This document shows positions 19,001-25,323 of a stretch of 50,606 nt of DNA, piece by piece. Below the pieces are notes generated by a model. It saw only the letters and a list, made by a program, of their open reading frames with translations. It was not told the DNA's origin and did not search any database. This stretch comes from Flammeovirga sp. SJP92 (GTDB taxonomy: Bacteria; Bacteroidota; Bacteroidia; Cytophagales; Flammeovirgaceae), in NCBI RefSeq assembly GCF_001583495.1, contig NZ_LQAQ01000108.1, forward strand, positions 1 to 50,606, read 5' to 3'. Made by a program: the position numbers and the translations under genes. Numbering within the stretch: position 1 is the first letter of the stretch; the number at the start of each line of letters is the position of its first letter.

Positions 19001-19532
19001 GAATATAGGATGGGATCCTTCAAAAGCAATTGAAATGCAATCAGATGGAGAGGGCGGTTTCTTCTTAGAAGATGCAACATTGACATCTGGACAAATCTTT
19101 AAGTTTATCGACCAGAAAAACTGGGATGGTGGACAATGGGGGTATGATAGCCCAGGTAAATTGAAAGAAGCTAAAGGTGAAGGAGGAGATATTCCTGTTG
19201 CGGAAACAGGGACATTTACTGTAAGAGCAAACATTAGTGATTTAACTTATTCAATTGATAAAGTGACATCAATTGAAGATAATGAATTATCTAAAGCAGT
19301 GTTAGCTTATCCTAACCCATCTTCATCGTTTGTGAAAATTTTCGGTGAAAGCTTGAAAGGAGAAGTGATCTATCAATTAAGAGATAATACAGGAAGAGTA
19401 GTTTTTGCAGGCCAAGAAAGAATTTCGAATTATGAAATGACATTAGACTTGTCAAAACTTTCAGCAGGTATTTATTATATTGATATCACTACAACTGAAG
19501 GTAGAGTAGTGAAAAAAGTGATTAGAAAATAG
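16062..19532 (+). CDS. T9SS-exported multidomain alpha-amylase (GH13)
   Basis: A secreted or surface-displayed 1,156-residue alpha-glucan hydrolase. The signal peptide (about 1-25, ends TFAQ) is followed by two beta domains, then a CBM48-like E-set (about 245-335; INVIGSFNDWSDFSAYPMKL). The GH13 barrel (about 385-790) shows all four conserved regions: DLVLNH (D470-H475), GFRFDF with the nucleophile D549, VIFEH with acid E596, and ESHDEE with H655/D656. A SusE/F-like binding module (about 965-1070; YIVGDIMNIGWDPSKAIEMQ) precedes a T9SS type-A sorting domain (about 1078-1156; LAYPNPSSSFVKIFGE ... KKVIRK). It has its own control region with LacI-type operator copies. The barrel resembles neopullulanase/branching-type GH13 proteins, so the exact bond specificity is uncertain; a starch-degrading role fits the locus. 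Confidence 0.93.
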   Translation: MRRLLLKTAWYISVLLLVPFWTFAQVTTNPEKSTVLTENVVITIDVSGTPVAGESDLYLWGWSNVGDFATNGSWDASSDAAKLKKESDNVFSFTFPVTSGSNTYNTLAEILGAGDNPTSIESIGCLVKTVNGSSKTDDLSIPFEDLAVSVNVIKPLATDLFVEGDKVDIEATSPASSQLSIKVNGTEVASLDGTSISYSIESVQAGDLKIEVAATSGDLTDTKTLNFVVGNTVVKEDRPSYATLLGPNYNGSEVTLVLQDPASKKKFINVIGSFNDWSDFSAYPMKLDVEGDVNYWWYTFSDLDPDAEYIYQYLIDGTVNIADPYTEKVSDPYDDKYINQDHERYPNLIEYPHGKTDKRASVLQINQPTYDWQNNDFTAVPLAEAVVYELHIRDFVANDTYEEAIQKLDYIKDLGANTIHLMPVNEFEGNDSWGYNPNFYFAPDKYYGPKTKLMEFVDKAHGKGMAVVIDLVLNHSFHSSPMIRMYNKDGEFGDPSEDNPWFNEKSNFENPGLQWGADFDHESEFTQALVDSVNAHWMKYYHVDGFRFDFTKGFGNNIKGDDDFWGSNYDEDRVRLLKRMNDEILKRNPNAYVIFEHLSENKEEVELAKAGISLWGNMNHDFRDIVKGGNKNISWQSPIERGMPVHGVMSYMESHDEERLVYDSENYGTKFQTYDLKELQNGIDREKLASAFFFMVPGPKLIWQYGEVGYNVSINQTEYQGEVDGGNRTARKPLISEFDTENDAIRQQLYDTYAALLKLRADEKLGSLADDAYEYNLSDAVKTIYLNGANGKVRIIGNFNLQPLEEYTYDFSADGDTWYSYFENGKTYSGSGALNLNPSEFIVLVNKEVEYPADGLVTGYVPMVEVTPYSFVEDDEIKVYFNPAQSSQEFGTTISMTAGVVVDEYGSGNITSEQSMNMTKEGDKYVATFTPRDFLGLDADAKPYELSLKFDDANSDASEGPVFVDFVENNRKLYIVGDIMNIGWDPSKAIEMQSDGEGGFFLEDATLTSGQIFKFIDQKNWDGGQWGYDSPGKLKEAKGEGGDIPVAETGTFTVRANISDLTYSIDKVTSIEDNELSKAVLAYPNPSSSFVKIFGESLKGEVIYQLRDNTGRVVFAGQERISNYEMTLDLSKLSAGIYYIDITTTEGRVVKKVIRK

Positions 19533-19556
19533 ATTAGTCTAAATTTCTATGAAAAT

Positions 19557-19597
19557 AAAAAATCCGGTACTTGGAAAGCAAGTACCGGATTTTTTTT
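19557..19597. terminator. Bidirectional terminator between the amylase and a small gene
   Basis: AATCCGGTACTTG (19561-19573) and CAAGTACCGGATT (19579-19591) form a perfect 13-bp stem with loop GAAAG. A T-run on the plus side and an A-run on the other serve both convergent genes. The T-run touches the stop codon of the minus-strand gene. Confidence 0.85.
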
Positions 19598-19883
19598 AGT
19601 TACAAACTAAATTTTCTTCAAATTCTTCTTTTGAATCAAATAGCACTCCTAAACTTCCTCTAAGAAGTTTGATGTAGTAGTCTTCATCATTATTTTCTAG
19701 AGGGATTCTTACAATGATAGTATTTTGTTCAATTTGTTCAATAGTGACTGACAGCTGATAAGTATTTAAGTAATCAATCCACGCTGCCTTGATTTGTAGA
19801 ATTTTGCCAGAAGGATAATCTTTATTGTTAAAAAGTATCCACTTTCCCAACATTAAATCGAATAAACTATGATAAATAGACAT
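19596..19883 (-). CDS. Small uncharacterised protein (95 aa)
   Basis: I do not recognise this gene. It encodes 95 residues starting MSIYHSLFDLMLGKWILFNN and ending KEEFEENLVCN, acidic overall, with no signal peptide, transmembrane segment or cysteine motif. It looks like a soluble alpha/beta protein with alternating hydrophobic strands ('TYQLSVTIEQIEQNTIIVRI'). The frame is bounded by a shared terminator whose T-run abuts its stop, and by an AT-rich upstream gap to the divergent adaptor gene, which supports a real gene. It may be lineage-specific. Confidence 0.6.
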   Translation of the reverse strand: MSIYHSLFDLMLGKWILFNNKDYPSGKILQIKAAWIDYLNTYQLSVTIEQIEQNTIIVRIPLENNDEDYYIKLLRGSLGVLFDSKEEFEENLVCN

Positions 19884-19994
19884 AATAATAAAGTTATATT
19901 CTTATAACGTGGTACTTTTAAAACTATTCTATTAATTTACTTTTTTAATTCAAATTGATCGAAATAAACATCTGTCGAAAATTTTTAGAGCATT

Positions 19995-21377
19995 ATGGCT
20001 AAGAAAAAGAAACGCAAACAATCAAATACTAAAATTTATATTGGCCTCGGATTAGCAGTAATTGCAGTAGCGGTAGCTGGATATTTTTATAATAAAAATA
20101 AAGAAGTGGCTACTAAAGTAGAATTTGCAGTAGCAACAAAAGGCACTATTACTGAGAAAGTTTCAGCTTCGGGTAGAGTACAACCTATTAATGAAGTAAA
20201 TTTATCATCTGAGGTATCAGGCGAGATTAGAGAACTTTATGTTAAAGAAGGGGATTCTGTAAATACAAAACAGTTGCTTGCACAAATTAGACCTGACAAT
20301 TTTCAGTCTGCTTTAGATCAGGCAAGAGCATCACTTAATGCTCAAAAAGCTCAATTAGCAAGATCAAGAGCAGATGAAGCTCAGAATGAAGCAAGGTTGC
20401 ATCAAGCAGAACTGACTTATAAAAGAAATGAGAATCTTTGGAAGGATAAAGTAATTTCAGATCAAGATTACGAGAATAGTAAAGCAGAATATGAGATTGC
20501 TCAAGCTAATTTAAAAGCGGCAAAAGAAAGTGTTAGAGCTTCTGAATATACTGTGAAAAGTGCAGTAGCTCAGGTGGATGATGCAAAAGAGAGTTTGATG
20601 CTGACAAAGATTTTTGCTCCAATGTCTGGTGTTGTATCAAAATTGTCTGTTGAAAAAGGAGAAATGGTCGTCGGTGCTCGACAAATGTCGGCTACTGAAC
20701 TGATGCGTATAGCCAATTTAGCAGAAATGGAAACTCGTGTTGATGTAAATGAGAATGATATTATCCGTATTCATGTAGGAGATACTGCCATTATTGATGT
20801 AGATGCGTATTCTTATAAAGACTTGAAGTTTAAAGGTGTAGTAACAGCTATTGCTAATTCTGCAAATGAAACAACAAGTACGGATGTAGTGACAGAGTTT
20901 GAGGTGAAAATTAGAATTTTACCTTCATCGTATTCTAAATTATTGGCGGAAAATAAGAGTTCAGAGTCTCCATTCCGACCAGGTATGACGGCAAGTGTAG
21001 ATATCATTACACAAACGAAAAAAGACATCTGGATAGTACCTTTAACATCGGTTACAACGAGAAAGAGGTTTGAATTAAAGAAAAATGAAGAAGCAAGTGT
21101 TGATGGAGATGATAAAGAGGTAAAGGTTTCATCGGATGGAAAGGACAATGAATTAGAAGAGGTTGTTTTTGTTTATAATAAAGAAACTCAGAAAGTAGAA
21201 GCAAGAATTGTAAAAACGGGAGTAAGTGATTTTGAAAATATTGAAATTACTGATGGGATTTTTGAAGGAGATGTTGTGGTAAAAGGACCTTTCAGAGTAG
21301 TTTCGGAAACGCTATCTAATGGAGATAAAGTAGAATCTATGACTGATGAAGAGGCTAACAAGAAGCCTTGGGAATAA
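19995..21377 (+). CDS. HlyD/MacA-type periplasmic adaptor (membrane fusion) protein
   Basis: A 460-residue inner-membrane-anchored adaptor linking an efflux pump to an outer-membrane channel. A Lys/Arg-rich start and one membrane helix (about 14-30) are followed by half of the lipoyl-like hairpin (about 60-92; VSGEIRELYVKEGDSVNTKQ). A long alpha-hairpin coiled coil (about 95-195), the second lipoyl half ('IFAPMSGVVSKLSVEKGEMV') and beta-barrel/membrane-proximal domains ('FRPGMTASVDIIT') follow. The acidic linker around 360-390 is longer than usual. No ABC permease or RND pump gene adjoins it; the next gene is a YhhN-family protein with its own promoter. A strong terminator follows at 21406-21448. 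Its pump partner must be encoded elsewhere. Confidence 0.9.
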   Translation: MAKKKKRKQSNTKIYIGLGLAVIAVAVAGYFYNKNKEVATKVEFAVATKGTITEKVSASGRVQPINEVNLSSEVSGEIRELYVKEGDSVNTKQLLAQIRPDNFQSALDQARASLNAQKAQLARSRADEAQNEARLHQAELTYKRNENLWKDKVISDQDYENSKAEYEIAQANLKAAKESVRASEYTVKSAVAQVDDAKESLMLTKIFAPMSGVVSKLSVEKGEMVVGARQMSATELMRIANLAEMETRVDVNENDIIRIHVGDTAIIDVDAYSYKDLKFKGVVTAIANSANETTSTDVVTEFEVKIRILPSSYSKLLAENKSSESPFRPGMTASVDIITQTKKDIWIVPLTSVTTRKRFELKKNEEASVDGDDKEVKVSSDGKDNELEEVVFVYNKETQKVEARIVKTGVSDFENIEITDGIFEGDVVVKGPFRVVSETLSNGDKVESMTDEEANKKPWE

Positions 21378-21405
21378 CAATCGTTAAAAATTTGCTCAAA
21401 TAACT

Positions 21406-21448
21406 GACTTTGTATATTGTTAATTAAGATAATATACAAAGTCTTTTT
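21406..21448 (+). terminator. Intrinsic terminator after the HlyD-like gene
   Basis: GACTTTGTATATT (21406-21418) and AATATACAAAGTC (21431-21443) form a perfect 13-bp stem around an AT-rich loop, followed by TTTTT. Confidence 0.8.
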
Positions 21449-21458
21449 ATTTTAAGAA

Positions 21459-21488
21459 TTGACAGAAAATTAGTAACATATATTTTTG
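21459..21488 (+). promoter_or_regulatory. Bacteroidota-type promoter for the YhhN-family gene
   Basis: TTG (21459-21461), a 19-bp spacer and TATTTTTG (21481-21488) match the consensus exactly. The predicted leader of about 88 nt contains a small hairpin, TCACAC/GTGTGA (21531-21548). Confidence 0.55.
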
Positions 21489-21583
21489 ATGCAAGGCTCG
21501 TTTTATAAAAACTAGAGTCAAAAAATTATTTCACACATAAAAGTGTGATTACTTAAAAGGGTTTGGAAAAGAAATAATATAGA

Positions 21584-22297
21584 ATGTCAGAATCATCTAA
21601 AGCAGTAAAAGAACCATTAAACAGGTCTCAGAAAAATGTTTTTTGGTTATTATTTATAAGTATATCACTCCTTAATTTATATGGAAACTATATAGAGAGT
21701 AAATCGCTCATTATATATTCAAAACCATATATAATACCATTTATTGCCATTTACTTTTCCACATCTTGGCAAGAGAAATCTGAAAATTCTATTATTTATA
21801 AAAGTATGATGATAGGTTTTTTCTTTGCATGGTTAGGAGATTTGTATATGATGTTTAGTGGAGATGAAAACATTATGATTATTGCATTGGTATGTTTCCT
21901 TATATGCCATCTTCTTTATATTGTAGCGTTATTTTTTTCAAGTGTAAAAGGAAACTACAAATGGCTTTTGTTTGTGACATTACCATTGGTAATTGGAGGA
22001 GCAATGCTCGGCCATCAAATAGGAGGAGGTGACAAATTTATGGTAGTCCCAGTAATGTTGTATAGTATTGTGATTTCAGTAATGTTTTCTTTCACTGCGA
22101 TTAGAATGTTCACAAAGAAAAGTATTTGGGGAGCATTAACTTGTTTTGGAGGATTATTGTTTATTTGTTCAGATGTGATGATTGGATTTAAGAATTTTCA
22201 AGGAGTTACAATTCCTGAAACATATATAATGCTTACCTACATCTTTGCTCAAGTTTGTATTACAAGAGGGATGTTGTTTGAAGGCGAGAATAAATAA
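21584..22297 (+). CDS. YhhN-family membrane protein (lysoplasmalogenase-like)
   Basis: A polytopic inner-membrane protein of 237 residues with about eight hydrophobic segments. It shows the YhhN/TMEM86 pattern: KPYIIPFIAIYF early, GFFFAWLGDLYMM with the conserved Gly-Asp, FLICHLLYIVALF, and GGLLFICSDVMIG followed by a late helix. The family includes TMEM86B, which hydrolyses the vinyl-ether bond of lysoplasmalogens; bacterial members are mostly untested, so the activity is family inference. The N-terminus has an extra polar tail of about 18 residues. It has a good promoter at 21459-21488 and a terminator-like hairpin at 22302-22329, so it appears to be a single-gene unit. Confidence 0.85.
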   Translation: MSESSKAVKEPLNRSQKNVFWLLFISISLLNLYGNYIESKSLIIYSKPYIIPFIAIYFSTSWQEKSENSIIYKSMMIGFFFAWLGDLYMMFSGDENIMIIALVCFLICHLLYIVALFFSSVKGNYKWLLFVTLPLVIGGAMLGHQIGGGDKFMVVPVMLYSIVISVMFSFTAIRMFTKKSIWGALTCFGGLLFICSDVMIGFKNFQGVTIPETYIMLTYIFAQVCITRGMLFEGENK

Positions 22298-22301
22298 AAA
22301 A

Positions 22302-22329
22302 AGAAACACCTTTAATAAAAGGTGTTTCT
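22302..22329 (+). terminator. Hairpin after the YhhN-family gene
   Basis: AGAAACACCTTT (22302-22313) and AAAGGTGTTTCT (22318-22329) form a perfect 12-bp stem with loop AATA. Only a short T-stretch follows, so it is a moderate terminator. Confidence 0.6.
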
Positions 22330-22459
22330 AAACAATATTATCGTCAAATGAATAGAGTGTGTATATATAATTTCTTTACATAATTTTTGTATTCTTATAT
22401 ATAGACAATCAAATATGCACCATAGACAAAAAAAACTCAAATAATTTTAAAAAAAATCA

Positions 22460-23590
22460 GTGAGCGGTATTTATTTACATATTCCTTTTTGTAAACAAGC
22501 ATGTCACTATTGTGATTTTCACTTCAGTACATCTTTGAAAACCAAAGATTTAGTGTTAGAGTCAATGATAGCTGAAATAGAGATGCAAAAAGAATTTCTT
22601 TCAAAAAAAATTCAGACAATTTATTTTGGTGGAGGTACTCCATCTATATTATCTACATATGAACTTGGAAAATTATTGGATAGTATTCATAAAAACTTCA
22701 TCGTAGATAATGATAACTTAGAATTAACGCTTGAAGCAAATCCGGATGATTTAACCTCTCCAAAATTAAAAGAATTATCTTCATTGGGGGTAAATAGATT
22801 AAGTATTGGATTGCAGTCGTTTCATGAACCTCATCTGAAGCTAATGAATCGAGCACACAATGCTGAGGAGAGTAAGCAATGTGTAAAACTAGCTCAAGAT
22901 GCCGGTTTTTCCAATCTTACCATTGATCTTATTTATGGAATTCCAGCTCCAAATCATTCCATATGGAAAAAAGATTTAGAGACAGCTTTAGAATTAGATG
23001 TGCCTCATATATCTTCCTATTGCCTTACCGTTGAACAAAAGACAGCTTTAGGAAAATGGGCTAAAACAGGAAAATTCAAACCAGCCGAAGATGAATTTGC
23101 CGCCGAACAGTTTGAATATTTAGTTGAAACTCTGAAGCAAAATGGATATGAACAATACGAGATTTCTAATTTTGCTAAAGAAGGTTTTTACTCTAAACAC
23201 AATAGTGCTTACTGGCAAGGAAAACCTTATTTAGGAATAGGTCCAGGAGCCCATTCTTTTGATGGGAAAAAGTTGAGACAATATAACGTGTCCAATAACC
23301 CAAAGTATTATAAGTCAATTTTGGAACATCATCAACTGGACTGTGAAGTGGAGCACTTGACAAGGCGTGATGGAATAAATGAATATCTTCTTACTACATT
23401 GCGTACTAGTTGGGGATGTAATATTGAACATTTAAAAGAAGTATATCAGTTCGATTTGATGAAAGAAAAAGAAAAGGAATTAGAAAAAATGGATGCCTCT
23501 GGCTGGTTGGTTTGGAAAGGAAATAAGCTAATCCTTTCAGAATCAGGTAAGTTGTTTGCAGATCAGATTTCCAGTGATTTATTTCTATAA
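22460..23590 (+). CDS. hemW: HemW-type radical SAM protein
   Basis: A cytoplasmic radical SAM protein of 376 residues, related to HemN and now generally considered a heme chaperone rather than a coproporphyrinogen oxidase. The start is GTG (22460) with no nearby upstream ATG; the sequence begins directly with MSGIYLHIPFC, exactly where HemW proteins start. The Fe-S motif CKQACHYCDFH (CxxxCxxC) is at residues 11-18. YFGGGTPS, ELTLEANPDD, RLSIGLQSF and IDLIYGIP follow in the normal order. The C-terminal HemN domain includes YLGIGPGAHSFDG and a final winged-helix region. It stands alone, between a terminator and the PAS-type gene pair. Confidence 0.92.
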   Translation: MSGIYLHIPFCKQACHYCDFHFSTSLKTKDLVLESMIAEIEMQKEFLSKKIQTIYFGGGTPSILSTYELGKLLDSIHKNFIVDNDNLELTLEANPDDLTSPKLKELSSLGVNRLSIGLQSFHEPHLKLMNRAHNAEESKQCVKLAQDAGFSNLTIDLIYGIPAPNHSIWKKDLETALELDVPHISSYCLTVEQKTALGKWAKTGKFKPAEDEFAAEQFEYLVETLKQNGYEQYEISNFAKEGFYSKHNSAYWQGKPYLGIGPGAHSFDGKKLRQYNVSNNPKYYKSILEHHQLDCEVEHLTRRDGINEYLLTTLRTSWGCNIEHLKEVYQFDLMKEKEKELEKMDASGWLVWKGNKLILSESGKLFADQISSDLFL

Positions 23591-23730
23591 GCAATGTGTA
23601 TAATGTTATAATGCTTATAAATTACGTAATTTTATTTGCCTATTAACTCCTAAGTCTTTTATATTCTGAGGAATAGTATTATTTTTAATACATTCTTAAC
23701 CCATACGAGGTGTTTACTAATTCTCATAAT

Positions 23731-24330
23731 ATGAATGAAGAGCTACTTAATTTTTATGAAAACTGTAAACTCGGTGTAGCAGTTTATAAACGTTTGAGTA
23801 AAAATAATTACGAATTTGTGTATTATAATCCATCAGGAAGAGTAATGGATGGAGTGGAGGGGATTGATATTGTTGGAAAAAAAGTACATGATGTCTTCCC
23901 GAATGTTTTTGAATTTGGACTGTTAGATGTTTTTGAAAAAGTTCATGATACTGGAGATCCGTTAGAAATGCCCATCAAAGGCTATGTTGTTGATAATAAG
24001 ACTACCTTGTACAGAACGAATAGAGTTCAAAAACTGTCCTGTGGTTTAATAGTTTCAGTCTATTCAGATGAATCAAAATTGTTTTCTTACATCAATAAAA
24101 TCGAGGATGAAAACGAAATCCTATCTAGGGCCTTGGATTACACTTCTCACAATTTAAGAGGAGACCTATCGACTTCATTAGGAGTATTTGAACTTTTTGA
24201 AACCGTTGATGTATCTCCCGAAGAGAAATATACCTTATTGAGGGTAGTGAAGGAAAACTTAGAAAAAATCGATACCAAAATTCACCGGCTAGTCCGGTTA
24301 CTTTCAAAAGGGATATCAGTTAATAACTAA
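23731..24330 (+). CDS. PAS + histidine-kinase dimerisation-domain protein lacking an ATPase domain (copy 1)
   Basis: A 199-residue soluble protein. The first part (about 1-110) looks like a PAS sensor ('NFYENCKLGVAVYKRL ... EFVYYNPSGR'). The second part (about 125-195) looks like a histidine-kinase DHp hairpin, with H-box ALDYTSHNLRGDLSTSLGVF around His140 and a second helix ENLEKIDTKIHRLVRLLSK. No HATPase domain follows in any frame, and a terminator comes 27 bp after the stop. The start is ATG 23731 rather than GTG 23710, because the paralogue at 24672 begins at the aligned Met. It may be a phosphate relay or a dimerising inhibitor of true kinases; a purely structural use is also possible. 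The domain reading is by eye. Confidence 0.75.
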   Translation: MNEELLNFYENCKLGVAVYKRLSKNNYEFVYYNPSGRVMDGVEGIDIVGKKVHDVFPNVFEFGLLDVFEKVHDTGDPLEMPIKGYVVDNKTTLYRTNRVQKLSCGLIVSVYSDESKLFSYINKIEDENEILSRALDYTSHNLRGDLSTSLGVFELFETVDVSPEEKYTLLRVVKENLEKIDTKIHRLVRLLSKGISVNN

Positions 24331-24356
24331 AACATTAAGTCTAAAATCTAGAATAG

Positions 24357-24395
24357 AAAGAGTTTGCCCAATCATAAATTAGGTAAACTCTTTTT
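24357..24395 (+). terminator. Terminator after PAS/DHp copy 1
   Basis: AAAGAGTTTGCC (from 24357) pairs with GGTAAACTCTTT (from 24382) with one G-U pair, followed by TTTTT. The stem sequence is nearly the same as the terminator after copy 2, so gene and terminator probably duplicated together. Confidence 0.7.
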
Positions 24396-24483
24396 GTATA
24401 TAAAGACATTAATTCTTTTAATTTTGTCATCCTTATTAAGAGTATGCTATGGCATCTTTTTTATTTCAATAACACTAAACTTT

Positions 24484-24554
24484 ATGTAAAATTAATTTGA
24501 TTTATTTGTAGATATACCAAAAATAATTTTACATTTAAATAGTAATGTAAAATG
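24484..24554. repeat. Array of ATGTAAAAT motifs in both orientations
   Basis: ATGTAAAATTA (24484-24494), its inverse TAATTTTACAT (24524-24534) and AATGTAAAATG (24544-24554) lie within 71 bp. The last two form a 9-bp inverted repeat (24527-24552). They sit 50-120 bp before the -7-like element TATGTTTG (24603-24610) of copy 2 and may be regulator sites, though AT-richness raises the chance background. Confidence 0.35.
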
Positions 24555-24602
24555 TGTTTTTTCGAAATGCTACTACTATGATCAACTAAAAACGCCTTTT
24601 GG

Positions 24603-24610
24603 TATGTTTG
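24603..24610 (+). promoter_or_regulatory. -7-like element before PAS/DHp copy 2
   Basis: TATGTTTG matches TAnnTTTG exactly, placing a start near 24617 and a leader of about 55 nt. No TTG is found at the right distance upstream. Confidence 0.3.
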
Positions 24611-24671
24611 ATGTTGATTTCTTGATCTTAAAATAACAAAAACTAATTCCCCAAAAGTACATAACTTAACT

Positions 24672-25259
24672 ATGAACAGTGAACTAATTAATTTCTATGA
24701 TAATTGTGAATTCGGAGTCGCGGTCTATAAAAGATTAAACAAAAAGAACTTTGAGTTTGTGTATTACAACCCATGGGGTAGAAAAATTGATGGGATAAAT
24801 AAAGATGAAAAAGTGATTGGGAGAAAACTGCATGATGTTTTTCCTAATATTTTTGATTTTGGTCTCGTTGATGTACTTGAAAAAGTATATGAAACTGGTA
24901 ATACTATTATTTTACCTAACAAAACCTATGTAGTAGATCAGGATAATTTACTACATAGAACTAATAGGGTTCAGAAGCTAAGCAATAATTTGTTGGTTGC
25001 TTTGTACACTGACCAAGAAGATATTATTGACCATTTAATGAAAATAGATGAGGAGAGAAAATTACTATGTACAGCCTTAGATTATATTTCTCATAATTTG
25101 AGAGGTGATGTGTCAACATCGTTAGGCGTTTTTGAATTATTTGATACAGTAGAGATTCCTAATCAAGAGAAAGAATCTTTGTTGCAAGTCGTAAAACAAA
25201 ACTTGGAAAATATAGACACAAAAATTCATTCGTTAGTACGGCTATTATCCAAAGAATAA
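24672..25259 (+). CDS. PAS + histidine-kinase dimerisation-domain protein lacking an ATPase domain (copy 2)
   Basis: A 195-residue paralogue of the protein encoded at 23731-24330, colinear over its full length and roughly 55-60% identical by eye. The most conserved parts are the PAS core ('FEFVYYNPWGR', 'HDVFPNIFDFGL', 'HRTNRVQKLS') and the H-box ALDYISHNLRGDVSTSLGVF with His141, then the helix ENIDTKIHSLVRLLSKE at the C-terminus. It again ends just after the dimerisation hairpin, with a terminator beginning 2 bp past the stop, so the missing catalytic domain is not a sequencing truncation. Keeping the phosphoacceptor-type His in both copies suggests that residue is used. Which kinase partners it is unknown. 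It is convergent with groEL. Confidence 0.76.
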   Translation: MNSELINFYDNCEFGVAVYKRLNKKNFEFVYYNPWGRKIDGINKDEKVIGRKLHDVFPNIFDFGLVDVLEKVYETGNTIILPNKTYVVDQDNLLHRTNRVQKLSNNLLVALYTDQEDIIDHLMKIDEERKLLCTALDYISHNLRGDVSTSLGVFELFDTVEIPNQEKESLLQVVKQNLENIDTKIHSLVRLLSKE

Positions 25260-25260
25260 A

Positions 25261-25299
25261 AAAAAGAGTTTGCCTAAATAAACTAAGCAAACTCTTTTT
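25261..25299. terminator. Bidirectional terminator between PAS/DHp copy 2 and groEL
   Basis: AAAAAGAGTTTGC (25261-25273) and GCAAACTCTTTTT (25287-25299) form a perfect 13-bp stem with A- and T-runs on either side. It serves both convergent genes. Confidence 0.8.
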
Positions 25300-25323
25300 A
25301 TATATAAACTACTTGATGAATTC

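Larger units (their letters stand above)
24331..24671. other. Intergenic region between the two PAS/DHp paralogues
   Basis: This gap of 341 bp holds the first paralogue's terminator (24357-24395), an array of ATGTAAAAT-type motifs (24484-24554) and a -7-like element (24603-24610). No kinase-domain remnant was recognised in it. Confidence 0.5.
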
